Part shown: in pieces, positions 22,219 to 33,302 of the stretch
How the letters are laid out: each line of letters begins with the position of its first letter
How positions within the stretch are numbered: the stretch's first letter is position 1
Assembly: GCF_050003625.1 (NCBI RefSeq)
Contig: NC_134398.1
Location: forward strand, 203,898,313 to 203,962,312
Reading direction: 5' to 3'
Origin: Haematobia irritans
Taxonomy: Eukaryota; Arthropoda; Insecta; Diptera; Muscidae
Length of the DNA stretch: 64,000 bases
Notes under the pieces: generated by a model
The model's input: only the letters and a program-made list of their open reading frames with translations
Told to the model about the DNA's origin: nothing
Databases searched by the model: none
Position numbers and translations under genes: made by a program

Positions 22219-23230
22219 ACATATATTCCAGATATGATCGGAAGATTCCGAAAAAATTTTCAACATTACATTCTACTATATTAAATTTTTACTATGAACT
22301 GTAAAATGTGTCTTATTAAAGACCTAAATTTAGAAAAGAACAGTGTTTGATATAAACGAAATGGACTGTGTTGTTGGTTCAAAAATAACTTTTTTACTGA
22401 AAAAATAAAAATTTTGTAACAAACGAATTTTTTTGGTGATAAAAGTGTATACTTTTCGAAGCAATTCAAAAAACTCTAACAAAAGAAAAACGTTTTCGGT
22501 ACACGTTTTCCAAACGTTTTTTTTCTTTGCGTGTATGTATTTGGGACAAACCTTTATATATAGCCCCCAACACATTTGACGGATGTGAGATGGTATCGAA
22601 AATTTAGATCTACAAAGTGGTGCAGGGTATAATATAGTTGGCCCCGCCCGACTTTAGACATACCTTACTTGTTAAAATTGTTTTTTCCTTCGCCTGGACG
22701 GAGAATCCACTGAGCTATGTAGCCGTTATTGTCATCAATAGACAATTACCCATGTAAGTTATATTTATATAGCATAGCTTGCGGCGCCCACGAGCGGATT
22801 AAACAAAGTTTATTTAACAGAAAAGTACATTTAGTTGGGCACCGTGGAGCAGTGGGTGCTACGTCCGACTTGCATGCCAAGGGTGGGTTCGATCCTTGCT
22901 AAGACCAAAGTTTTTTTTTTTCCAGATATGGTCGGAAGATTCCGAAAAAATGTTCAACATTACATTCTACTATATTAAATTTTTATTATGAACTGTAAAA
23001 TGTGTCTTATTAAAGACCTAAAGTCAGAAAAGAACAGTGTTTGATATATACGAAATGGACTGTGTTCTTGTTTCAAAAATAACTTTTTTTATTGAAAAAA
23101 TAAAAATTTTGTACTAAACGAATTTTTCTGGTGATAAAAGTGTATACTTTTCGAAGCAATTCAAAAACTCTAACGAAAGAAAAACGTTTTTGGTACACGT
23201 TTTCCAAACATTTTTTTTTCTTTGCGTGTA

Positions 23231-24252
23231 GAACTTTAGAAAAAATTTCATCTTTAGGGAAAATTTCATAGAAATTTTGTCTTTAGAGAATTTTTAAAGA
23301 AATTTTGTCTTCGCAGAAAATTTTGTCTTTAGAGAAAATTGCATTGAAATTTTTAATTTAGAGAAAATTCCATAAATTTCTTTCCTTTACAGAAAATTTC
23401 ATAGAATATTTTTCACTAGAGAAAATTTCATAGAAATTCCGGTTTTAGAGCATAGAAATTTTAACTTTAGAGAAAATTTCCTAATTTTTTTTTTCTTTAC
23501 AGAAAATTTTATAGAAATTATGACTTCAGAGAAAAATTCATAGAAATTATGACTTCAGAGAAAATTTCATAGAAATTTTGTCTTTAGAGAAAATTTCATA
23601 GAAATTTTGTCTTTAGAGAAAATTTCATTGAAATTTTAATTTCAGAGAAAATATCATAAAGTTTTTTTGCTTTATAGAAAATTTCATAGAAATTTTGTTT
23701 TAATAGAAAATTTCATAGAAATTTTAATAGAAATTTGGACTCTAAAGAAAATTTTATAGAATTTTTGTTTTCAGAGAAAATTTCATAGACATTTTGTCTT
23801 CCGAGAAAATGTAATAGAAATTCCATCTTTAGAGAAAATTTCATAGTAATTTTTGTCTTTCGAGAAAATTTACTAGAAATTCCTCTTTAGACCAAATTTC
23901 ATAGATTTTGTTAGAGAAATTGTAACTTTAAAGAAAATTTCATAGAAATTTTAACTTTCGAGAAATCTTCATAGAAATTTGGGTTTTAGAGAAAATTTTA
24001 TGGAAATTTTATATTCAGAGAAAATTTTATAGAAATTGTGTTTTTCGAGAAAATTTAATAGAAAGTTTGTCTTTCGAGAAAATTTAAAAGAACTTACGAC
24101 TTCAGAGAAAAGTTCATAGAGAAACTTTCATAAAAATGTTAACTTTAGATGCATTTCATAGAATTTTGTGCTTTAGAGAAAATTTCTTAGAATTTTGTCT
24201 TCCGAGAAAATGTAATAGAAATTCCATCTTTAGCGAAAATTTCTCATCTTTA
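23231..24252 (+). repeat. satellite B array, second block
   Basis: 29-bp units (TCTTTAGAGAAAATTTCATA recurs at 29-bp spacing near 23581 and 23610). It directly continues the array interrupted by E-A and ends at MITE T copy B. Confidence 0.9.
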
Positions 24253-24263
24253 AGGTGGGTATT

Positions 24264-26043
24264 AAGTTCGAGTTTGGTGTTTCGACAAAGATGTTACGTT
24301 TTATTGAAAGGGTATACGAAAAAACTTCATTCGCAGTATGGACTGGAAAGGTACTCTCTGACGATTTCATTACTAAAACAGGGGTCAAACAAGGTTGTCT
24401 TCTCTCGCCCCTTTTATTTGCTCTATACTTGGATGATTTAAATGATTTTATTGGCGGTGGAACATACGTGGATAACATAAATATTCGACTATTACTTTAC
24501 GCTGATGATATTGTACTCTTGGCAAATGAAATAAATGTCTTACAACAGATGATAAATAAACTTGAAAAATACTGCGAACTCTGGAATATGGAGGTCAACT
24601 TGGATAAGTCGAAAATAATGATTTTCAAGAGAGGTGGGCGAAATGCAAATGCCGAAAAATGGTTCTATAAAGGTGAACAAATTGATATTACATCCGAATA
24701 TTGCTACCTAGGAATGATTCTCACACCGAAACTCTCTTTTAGTAAGCATATTCAGACGAGAAATCAATCAGCAAAAAACAGCATTAATTCAACATGGAAA
24801 ACTCTTCTTTCCAAGGCAAATGTGTCCCTTACGGTAAAATGGAAACTGTTTCTTGCTGTCTGTAGAGCAATCCAATCTTATGGGTCGCAAGTATGGGGGT
24901 TCTCACAGTTCGAAGAAGTGGACACCCTTACTTTATTCTTCTTAAAGAAAATATTAAAAATGCCATCCTTCACACCCTCTTATATACTCATGCTCGAAAC
25001 TGGAGTTGAAAATGGACATATGTTCACGTTGAAAACACACTTAAGATATCTGAACCGAGTACTTTTTGATTACAGCGAAGAAAGACTACCCCATATATTG
25101 GCAAAACAAGTTTTGAGCCAAAAGTTATTTTGGGCAAAAAACATAATGGACCTCATGACAGAGAATGATGTTGGCCCTCTTGAGATAGTCTCGAAAAATC
25201 ATTGGATTGGGAAAACGGATTTGCTTTTGCAGAATTTACAATCGAAACATTTTAATTATCATATCGGAAAAGCCACTGAGACTTCCAGATTTTATAGCAA
25301 GCTTGATCCAATGGCTGGCTCTTTATATATAAATAACAATTTAACTCCAGACGAAATAATGTGGATATTAAAAGCAAGAAGCAGCATGATTAAATTAAAT
25401 GAAAATCGCTTTCATCAAAATGGAAATACCCTTTGTTCAATGTGCAACTTAAATGAAAATGAAAATTTGCAGCATTTCTTATGCAAATGCCCAGCATTAA
25501 ATGAATTTCGATACCAATATTTCCAAAAGGTTTCGCTTAATGAGAATGAGCTAATACAAATTTTGAATGGTTTCGTGATAAATTGGAAAGTACTTGCAAG
25601 CTTTATAAAAACTTGTGTAAATTACAGAAAAGAATTGATGTACGAATTCAATTTTTAATCTTTAAAATTTTTCTAAGAAATAATGAAACATATAAAGGGA
25701 CTGACGACCATAGGTCATAGTCTTCGGTTTATATCAATACAATTCTTATTTTCTATCTCACTAAACATATATTGCACTGTTTAAATTCAATCAAATAGTT
25801 TGTAAACAATTTTGGATAAAATAAAGAATTACTACTACTACTACTATATGTATAAGTAGTAGTATATTGTAAGTATACTGTATTTTAAGTATATTGTATT
25901 TTCGTATGGCAACCAAAACTATCATAAAAGGTCATTGTATTCTAAGCGCCGGTAGCATAATCTTGTAATAAGAACAGAACGTTTTATAATAAAGAGTTGT
26001 GAACTGTAAAAAAAAAAAAAAAAAAAAAAAAAAGTTCGAGTTT
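24264..26043 (+). mobile_element. 5'-truncated non-LTR retrotransposon with 12-bp target duplication
   Basis: The element body runs from 24276 to the poly-A ending about 26031. AAGTTCGAGTTT at 24264-24275 is repeated after the poly-A at 26032-26043: a target-site duplication inside MITE T. Truncation at the 5' end, a 3' poly-A and the duplication are the signature of target-primed reverse transcription. The 3' UTR contains an ACT microsatellite near 25831. The open frame is intact, so the insertion is young. Confidence 0.93.
24276..25658 (+). CDS. LINE reverse transcriptase, C-terminal part (5'-truncated)
   Basis: Reverse transcriptase of a non-LTR retrotransposon. It copies the element's RNA at a nicked chromosomal target. 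The frame is open from inside MITE T (24255) to the TAA at 25656-25658; only the part from 24276 (GVSTKMLRF...) belongs to the LINE. Visible motifs are TGVKQGCLLSPLLF (RT block 4/B), the catalytic LLLYADDIVLLA with YADD at 24498-24509, and YLGMILTPKLSF (thumb region). The C-terminus has a zinc knuckle, CSMCN...HFLCKC. The fingers, the first catalytic aspartate block and any endonuclease are missing through truncation, so the protein would be inactive. No stops or frameshifts. Clade not assigned; the terminal CCHC knuckle suggests an ORF2 of the Jockey/I/R1 grade, but this is inference. Confidence 0.9.
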   Translation, partial: GVSTKMLRFIERVYEKTSFAVWTGKVLSDDFITKTGVKQGCLLSPLLFALYLDDLNDFIGGGTYVDNINIRLLLYADDIVLLANEINVLQQMINKLEKYCELWNMEVNLDKSKIMIFKRGGRNANAEKWFYKGEQIDITSEYCYLGMILTPKLSFSKHIQTRNQSAKNSINSTWKTLLSKANVSLTVKWKLFLAVCRAIQSYGSQVWGFSQFEEVDTLTLFFLKKILKMPSFTPSYILMLETGVENGHMFTLKTHLRYLNRVLFDYSEERLPHILAKQVLSQKLFWAKNIMDLMTENDVGPLEIVSKNHWIGKTDLLLQNLQSKHFNYHIGKATETSRFYSKLDPMAGSLYINNNLTPDEIMWILKARSSMIKLNENRFHQNGNTLCSMCNLNENENLQHFLCKCPALNEFRYQYFQKVSLNENELIQILNGFVINWKVLASFIKTCVNYRKELMYEFNF

Positions 26044-26252
26044 AGCCGCTAAAAACGTCATTTTTTCACGATTACTTTTCTTTAATAATCCATTTTAAGG
26101 AATACAAACTTTGTGAAAATTTGCTTTGGGCTTTTCCCCATCAAGTTATAATAAAATTTGCAACAAATATGGATAATTTCATGCATTTTTCTTACTGATT
26201 TAATTTTCACTTTAGCGATTTTAGCGGCTAAACTCGAACTTAATACTCACCT

Positions 26253-26705
26253 TTACAGCAAATTCCATAGTAATTTTGTCTTTAGAGAAAATTTCTTAGA
26301 TATTTTGTCTTTAGAGAAAATTTCTTAGATATTTTGTCTTTAGAGAAAATTTCATAGAAATTTTGTCTTTAGAGAAAATTTTATAGAAATTTCAAAGAAA
26401 GTTTGTCTTTCGAGAATATTTCGTAGAATTTCGTCTTTTTAAGAGAAAATTTTCTTTCTTTAGAGATAATAATTTTAGAAATTTTGTCTTTAGAGAAAAT
26501 TTCATAAAATTTGTTTCTTTATAGAAAATTTCATAAACATTTTATCTTTAGAGGAAATTTCATAGAAATTTTGTATTCAGAAAAAAATTCATTGACATTT
26601 TAACTTTAGAGATAATTTCATAGAAATTTTGTCTTCAGCGAAAATTTAATAGAAAGTTTGCCTTTCGATAATATTTCATTGAATTTTTGTCTTTCGAAAA
26701 ATTTT
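26253..26705 (+). repeat. satellite B array, third block
   Basis: AGAGAAAATTTCATAG units continue the array beyond MITE T copy B and fade by about 26705. Confidence 0.88.
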
Positions 26706-28645
26706 TCTAATTTGCGTTACCAATATCTTCCATCAAATCCAGAGATGAAATATGACCACCTCCTAGAGCAAAATGTTATTTTTTGATGGTGAACATGAAA
26801 CATGTTTGTGACAACAATGTTATTTTTTTCTATCTGATTTCGAAAACAATTGTACGTTTTGAGGCAAAAATGTTGTTTTCTCTCCATCTTGCAATACAAT
26901 TTTGCTCTTGGAGAAAGAATATCTCTGCATGGACTTTTGCGTCTGCAATACATTGAATGTAGAGCCAAATATATCAATCAAAACAAACCACTGGACCATG
27001 TTGGTTAAAAGTGTAAAGTGGCAGCCCGATTTATTTCAGGCTCATTTAGACTATTCAGTCCATTGTGATACTGAGCTATATTGCTATAGTCATATCACCA
27101 CACAAGTTACCCATACAGCCAAGCAGAGCTATTTATAGACCAGCGTGTAATGCACACATAAACACATTTAAAGAAACTTCAATTAAAGAAAACAAATAAC
27201 TTTAGTTGAAAAAATCTGAGGCTCCGTTTCTTACAAACGATACAACTTTTTCGTTTAATAAAAACTGGAATAATGTAGTTTTTAATAAGTTTTTAATAAA
27301 ACTTAAAACTTTCATAATATTTCGTATTGCTATATAAAATGTTAACTACGAAACATCAAAATGTCTCATTTTTTTGTGGTTCTCAGAGAAGAACAGCTCA
27401 TGATAGCGACGAAATCGTCTGTAGTTTTGGAATAAAAATTGATTTTTCCGGCCCATAGTTCCTAAAACCAATTTCCCTAAACGAGAAAAAATATAATAAT
27501 CAAGATTTGAATCTCGTAAAGGCGGTTTTTTGGGACAGGGTGTGAAGCATTTTTTTGCAAGGGTTTTTCTTTTATACCAAACCAAGATTTTATAATTTCC
27601 CTTCTCATATTAAATGGCAGCTTCCAAGTATAATAGTAACAAGCTGTTGAAATAGGCACCAAGGGATTGTACACACCCCAAGAGAACCCAAGAAAAGAAA
27701 CTATCACAAATATCTCAAACAAAAAATCCTTAATCCTTTTTGTAAAGAAATCTGAGTTAGTTTCCCTCATTTTTTTTTTTTTTTGCATAAAACTCATGTA
27801 GCATTTTGCAATTGGCTTAGAGGCAACAAAAAAAGTCATTACCATCAGCCATCCCTTCCACTCGCAAGAGTTTAACATTGCAAATTCCGATTGTGGTTTC
27901 CCTCTGGCTTTAGATTTTTGAAAACTAATTAAGCAGAAAATTGAATTCCTGCATTTAAAGGAAACCAAAATGAAACGAAGGAAGTCAATAAACGAAGAGC
28001 AAGAGCAAACATTGAAGGTGCTTTGTGGCATGGGGGACGACCACAAATTGCATTTTCCATGCCAACCATACATCTGGGCCACAAATGCAAATAAAATGAG
28101 TGCACTTTGTGCAATTAAAAGGACGAGCAAAAAATATAAAATTGTGCTAAATCCACGAGCAGCAGACCAGAAAATAAAAACGTGGAGAAAATTATTAAAA
28201 GTCAAAGCAAAAGATGAATTAAAAAAAAAAAAAAAAAAACAAATTATCTAACATTAAAAAAATAAGAAGGCATCTGAAAGTTAGAACAACTAAAAAAATA
28301 ACAAAAAAAACAAGAACATATGTATTCGAAAAACTTTTGAAGAATATGGTTGCAGAGAAGCCTCAACAAAAGACAAAAAGTCTTAACGAAAGAGACAACT
28401 GAAATTTTGTTGTTTCATTGGGAAAAAGTTAAACGCATTTTATTGTCACAATTCTTTTTTATAAGAAAAACCATAACAAAAAAAGAAATATTCAAAAGAT
28501 TTCTTTGATGTCATCACCCTTTTTCAATGAGACCTTTCCCCAACAACACAAAAGAAATCGAAAGTTTTAAGGGAAATGTCCCACTTTTTTAATCAGAAAA
28601 GTTTTTCCGTTTTTTTTCTATTTATTCAGAGATGATGATTTCCCT
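26706..28645. other. single-copy-looking region with one SINE scrap
   Basis: Apart from the SINE fragment at 27005-27080 there are no repeats shared with the window. A stop-free frame of 242 codons on minus (27477-28205) is rich in F, I, L, S and K and has no recognisable domain. It overlaps an equally unsupported 93-codon frame on plus. Probably intron or intergenic DNA. Confidence 0.45.
27005..27080 (-). repeat. SINE fragment (3' end)
   Basis: GTGGCAGCCCGATTTATTTC, AGGCTCATTTAGACTATTCA, GTCCATTGTGATAC matches the distal end of the minus-strand SINE at 33840-33895. Head and tail are missing. Confidence 0.75.
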
Positions 28646-28670
28646 TAAAAAAAAAAAAAAAAAAAAAAAA

Positions 28671-31600
28671 CAAGTATATTCGGCCGTAAGTTCGTCCAGG
28701 CCGAATCTTATGTACCCTCCACCATGGATTGCGTAGAAACTTCTACTAAAGACTGTCATCAACATCGAATTACTTGGGTTGCGGTAACACTTGCCAATGG
28801 CAAGGTTTCTTAAAACTTCTTAACACCGTCTTCTAAATTGTAATTTAGTCCATTCGGGGTATATACTAAACAAAAAAGGCCGATTATATACGTAAATAAT
28901 TCAGTTTGACAAAATTTTCTATAGAAATAAAATGTTGACAAAATTTTCTATAGAAATAAAATTTTGACAAAATTTTCTATAGAAATAAAATCTTTACAAA
29001 ATTTTCTATAGTAATAAAATTTTGACAAAATTTTCTATACGAATAAAATTTACACAAAATTGTCTATAGAAATAAAATGTTGACAAAATTTTCTATAGAA
29101 ATAAAATCTTGACAAAATTTTGTATAGTCATAAAATTTTGACAAAATTTTCTATAGTAATAAAATTTTGACACAATTTTGTATAGAAATAAAATTTTGAC
29201 ACAATTTTGTATAGTAATAAAATTTTGACAAAATTTTTTATAGAAATAAAATTTTAACAAAATTTTCTATAGAAATAAAATGTAGACAAAATTTTCTACA
29301 GTTATAAAATTTTGACAAAATTTTCTATAGAAATAAAATTTTGACAAAATTTTCTATAGAAATAAAATTTTGACAAAATTTTCTATAGAAATAAAATTTT
29401 GACAACATTTTCTATAGAAATAAAATTTTGACAAAATTTTCTATAAAAATACAATTTTGACAAAATTTTCTATAGAAATAAAATTTTAACAAAATTTTCT
29501 ATAGAAATAAAAGTTTGCCAAAATTTTCTATAGCAATAAAATTTGAAAAACTTTTCTATAGAAATAAAATTTTGACAAAATTTTCTATAAACATACAATT
29601 TTGACAAAATTTTCTATAGAAATAAAATTTTGACAAAATTTTCTATAGAAATAAAATTTTGACAAAATTTTCTATAGAAATAAAATTTTTACAAAATTTT
29701 CTATAGAAATAAAATTTTGACAAAATTTTCTATAGAAATAAAATTTTGACAAAATTTTCTATAGAAATGAAATTTTGACAAAATTTTCGATAGAAATAAA
29801 ATCTTGACACAATTTTGTATAGTAATAAAATTTTGACAAAATTTTTTATAGAAATAAAATTTTAACAAAATTTTCTATAGAAATAAAATCTTGACATAAT
29901 TTTGTATAGTCATAAAATTTTGACAAAATTTTCTATAGTAATAAAATTTTGACAAAATTTTCTATAACATAGAAATAAAACTTTGACCAAATTTCTATAG
30001 GAATAAAAAATTTGACAAAATTTTCTATAGAAATAAAAGTTTGCCAAAATTTTCTATAGCAATAAAATTTGAAAAACTTTTCTATACAAATAAAATTTTA
30101 ACAAAATTTTCTATAAAAATAAAATGTTGACAAAATTTTCTATAATAATAAAATTTTACCAAAATTTTCTATAGAAATAAAATTTTGACAAAATTTTCTC
30201 TAGAAATAAAATTTTGACAAAATTTTCTATAAAAATACAATTTTGACAAAATTTTCTATAGAAATAAAATTTTGACAAAATTTTCTATACGAATAAAATT
30301 TTGACAAAATTTTCTATAGAAATAAAATTTTGACAAAATTTTCTATAGAAATAAAATTTTGACAAAATTTTCTATAGAAATAAAATCTTGACAAAATTTT
30401 GTATAGTCATAAAATTTTGCCAAAATTTTCTATAGTATTAAAATTTTGACACAATTTTGTACAGAAATAAAATCTTGACACAATTTTGTATAGTAATAAA
30501 ATTTTGACAAAATTTTTTATAGAAATAAAATTTTAACAAAATTTTCTATAGAAATACAATTTTGAAAAAGTTTCTCTAGAAATAAAATTTTGACAAAATT
30601 TTCTATAGAAATAAAATCTTGACAAAATTTTCTATAGCAATAAAATTTTGACAAAATTTTCTATAGAAATAAAATTTTGACAAAATTTTCTATAAAAATA
30701 AAATTTTGACAAAATTTTCTATAGAAATAAAATTTTGACAAAATTTTCTATAAAAATAAAATTTTGACAAAATTTTCTATAGAAATAAAATTTTGACCAA
30801 ATTTTCTATAGAAATAAAATCTTGACAAAATTTTCTATAGAAATACAATTTTGAAAAAGTTTCTCTAGAAATAAAATTTTGACAAAATTTTCTATAGAAA
30901 TAAAATCTTGACAAAATTTTCTATAGCAATAAAATTTTGAAAAAATTTTCTATAGTAATAAAATTTTGACAAAATTTTTTATACGAATAAAATTTTGACA
31001 AAATTTTCTATAGAAATAAATTTTTGACACAATTTTGTATAGTAATAAAATTTTAACAAAATTTTTTATAGAAATAAAATTTGACAAAATTTTCTATAGA
31101 AATAAAATCTTGACAAAAGTTTCTAAAGTAATAAAAATAAAGTAATAAAATGTTGACAAAATTTTCTATAGAAATAAAATTTTGGTAGATTATTTTTGGG
31201 AATCGACTATAATAACTATAGACCGATATGGACCAATTTTGGCATGGTTGTTAGCGGCCATATACTAGCGCAATGTACCAAGTTTCACCACGTACTAAAT
31301 TTCAACCGGGTCGGATGAATTTTGTTCCCCCAATAGCTCCGGAGGTCAAATCTGGGGATCGGTTTAAATGGGGGTTATATATAATTAAGACCGGTATGAA
31401 CCAATTTTTGCATAGTTGTTAGAGACCATATACTAACACCATGTATCAAATTTCAACCGGATCGGATGAATTTTGCTCCTCCAAGAGGCTCCGCAAGCCA
31501 AATCTGAGCGTCGGCTTATATGGGGGCTATACCTAAAAGTGATCCGATATGGCCCATTTGCAATACCATTCGACCTACATCAATAACAGCTACTTGTTCC

Positions 31601-31801
31601 AAGTTTCAAGTCGATAGTTTGCTTCGTTCGGAAGTTAGCGTGATTTCAACAGTCGGACGGACGGACATGCTTAGATCGACTCAGAATTTCACCACGATCC
31701 AGAATATATATGCTTTATGGAGTCTTAGAGCAATATTTCGATGTGTTACAAACGGAATGACAAAGTTAATATACCCCCCATCCTATGGTGGAGAGTATAA
31801 A
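28671..31801 (-). mobile_element. DINE-1-like element D3 (subfamily 2) carrying a satellite A array
   Basis: Read on minus, the element starts TTATACTCTCCACCATAGGA...GGGTATATTAACTTTGTC and ends CGAACTTACGGCCGAATATACTTG, the same two ends as D2 at 41569-44252. The + end at 28671 abuts a poly-A run. Between the ends lie diverged 153-bp-type units (31190-31560) and a 2.3-kb satellite A array. The body/array junction (TAATCTACC then AAAATTT on the element strand) matches the inner left end of X2, so the array is probably an X core that lost its termini. Confidence 0.72.
28908..31185 (+). repeat. satellite A array 3 (well preserved units)
   Basis: About 80 units of the 29-bp monomer with few changes. 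The spacing between successive TTGACAAAATTTTC is exactly 29 near 29341-29370. It lies inside D3. No ribozyme module is present. Confidence 0.93.
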
Positions 31802-32370
31802 AAAAAATTGGAAACCTGTAACCAACTTTCCTAGAACCGCACATTAAGACTATTTCGTTGTGTGTTTAATATTAAAATTGTTCTTGAATTTCATTTCAAG
31901 CTAAACAAAACAAGAAGCCCACCCAAGGACAATGCGCACAGTGGAATGAAAATGAAACGAATTTCATTTCATTTCGCTTCATTTCAATTCGTTTCATTTC
32001 AATATTCATTCCATTTCGATTAAATTTTATTTAAATTAAATAAAATATCTTACCACAGTGTGTTCCCTCTTTCGTCAGCTTGCATTTGACATCCCCCCAT
32101 CTTCATAGAATCATTTACAAAAATACATTTAAATCTATGGCCAAAGTTATGGGTATCCTTCAATGTTTCCTTTTTGTTTCCGTTAAAATTTGAGAGTCTT
32201 TGCCATCAAAAAAAAAACTTGAGTGGCAGGAGGAGACGGTATCTATAAAATAGACCATAATACTAACAGGAATAGGTCAAAGAAAGTATATGCTGAAGTT
32301 TCTTTTTTTTATGATAATGCATAGAAGTTTTTGGCCTCCCGTTTGTAATCGATTTTATTTCCCACTTGTA
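31802..32370. other. sequence without genes; ATTTC-rich patch
   Basis: A cluster of imperfect ATTTC/GAAAT pentamers at about 31955-32015 is the only structure noted. Confidence 0.45.
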
Positions 32371-33302
32371 AAGGGTGATTCTTTTGGGGTTAGGATTTAC
32401 ATGCATTAGTATTTGACAGATCACGTGGGATTTCAGACATGGTGTCAAAGAGAAAGATGCTCAGTATGCTTTGACATTTCATCATGAATAGACTTACGAT
32501 CTGCCACAACGTCGAATTTTCAGTGAATGGGCCCTAGAAAAGTTGGCAGAAAATCCGCTTTTTTATCGACAAATTTTGTTCAGCGATGAGGCTCATTTCT
32601 GGTTGAATGGCTACGTAAATAAGCAAAATTGCCGCATTTGGAGTGAAGAGCAACCAGAAGCCGTTCAAGAACTGCCCATGCATCCCGAAAAATGCACTGT
32701 TTGGTGTGGTTTGTACGCTGGTGGAATCATTGGACCGTATTTTTTCAAAGATGCTGTTGGACGCAACGTTACGGTGAATGGCGATCGCTATCGTTCGATG
32801 CTAACAAACTTTTTGTTGCCAAAAATGGAAGAACTGAACTTGGTTGACATGTGGTTTCAACAAGATGGCGCTACATGCCACACAGCTCGCGATTCTATGG
32901 CCATTTTGAGGGAATACTTCGGAGAACAATTCATCTCAAGAAATGGACCGGTAAGTTGGCCACCAAGATCATGCGATTTGACGCCTTTAGACTATTTTTT
33001 GTGGGGCTACGTCAAGTCTAAAGTCTACAGAAATAAGCCAGCAACTATTCCAGCTTTGGAAGACAACATTTCCGAAAAATTCGGGCTATTCCGGCCGAAA
33101 TGCTCGAAAAAGTTGCCCAAAATTGGACTTTCCGAATGGACCACCTAAGACGCAGCCGCGGTCAACATTTAAATGAAATTATCTTCAAAAAGTAAATGTC
33201 ATGGACCAATCTAACGTTTCAAATAAAGAACCGATGAGATTTTGCAAATTTTATGCGTTTTTTTTTTAAAAAAAGTTATCAAGCTCTTAACAAATCACCC
33301 TT
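32371..33302 (+). mobile_element. rosa-type (DD41D) mariner-like element, copy 1, internally deleted
   Basis: 932 bp with terminal inverted repeats AAGGGTGATT / AATCACCCTT and TA on both sides (32369-32370 and 33303-33304). It encodes the C-terminal part of a transposase and has lost the N-terminal DNA-binding region. Copy 2 at 59934-60855 has the same ends but a different deletion junction. Confidence 0.9.
32498..33195 (+). pseudogene. DD41D transposase remnant, deleted and frameshifted
   Basis: Catalytic half of a Tc1/mariner superfamily transposase. The frame opens at DLPQRRIFSEWALEKLAENP (32498) just after a deletion that joins it out of frame to a leftover start MNRLT (32484). The three aspartates are in LFSDEAHFW, WFQQDGATCHTA and CDLTPLDYFLWG. 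There are 41 residues between the last two, the spacing of the rosa-like DD41D group. A one-base loss near 33079 (TCCGAAAAATTC against TCCGAAGAAATTC in copy 2) shifts the frame, ending the open part at 33148. The original stop is at 33193-33195. The N-terminal helix-turn-helix domains are gone. Non-functional. Confidence 0.92.

Larger units (their letters stand above)
21626..22533 (+). mobile_element. element E-B, complete copy inside D1
   Basis: 908 bp, starting CACGCAAAAAAATAATTC and ending TTTGCGTG, flanked by TA at 21624-21625 and 22534-22535. D4 provides the empty site: it reads TTTAAATATATGTATATGGG where E-B interrupts D1. It carries a minus-strand tRNA-like module at 21929-22004 and a plus-strand one at 22118-22190. 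No protein is recognised. Confidence 0.82.
20403..22673 (+). mobile_element. DINE-1-like element D1 (subfamily 1), split by E-B
   Basis: Begins TTATACCCTGCTCCACACTG with a hairpin to CAGGGTATTATAA, then GAGTCGATATAGCGATGTTC and a GTCCGTCTGTCCGTC-like run, as in Drosophila INE-1/DINE-1 elements (non-autonomous Helitron relatives). It ends GGTGCAGGGTATAATATAGT, GGCCCCGCCCGACTTTAGAC. Inside is a 153-bp tandem repeat: CAGATTTAGATATAGCT recurs at 20680, 20833, 20986, 21139 and 21292. No coding capacity. Assignment to DINE-1 rests on remembered resemblance. Confidence 0.75.
20102..23228 (+). mobile_element. element E-A (TA-flanked, TIR CACGCAAA), split by a DINE-like element
   Basis: The left part (20102-20402) starts CACGCAAAAAAAATAATTC. 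The right part (22674-23228) ends CTTTGCGTG. TA stands on both outer sides (20100-20101 and 23229-23230), as for Tc1/mariner-type insertion, and both flanks are satellite B. The interior is interrupted at 20403 by DINE-like element D1. Joining its ends restores the arrangement seen uninterrupted in E-B. It has short terminal repeats and no transposase, so it is non-autonomous. Confidence 0.82.
24253..26252 (+). mobile_element. MITE T, copy B, interrupted by a LINE
   Basis: The left end AGGTGGGTATTAAGTTCGAG (24253 on) and the right end CGAACTTAATACTCACCT (to 26252) form the same terminal inverted repeats as copy A. TTA stands on both sides (24250-24252 and 26253-26255), a possible 3-bp target duplication. 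Without the LINE it is 232 bp. TTA would suit PIF/Harbinger-type transposition, but in AT-rich flanks this is weak. Confidence 0.83.

Noticed and set aside
27477..28205. 242-codon minus-strand open frame
   Set aside because: No recognisable domain, signal or codon pattern; low-complexity composition, and a plus-strand frame overlaps it. It could only be supported by transcript data.
28908..31185. CRISPR-like regular array
   Set aside because: Units are contiguous 29-bp tandem repeats without unique spacers, in a eukaryotic genome.
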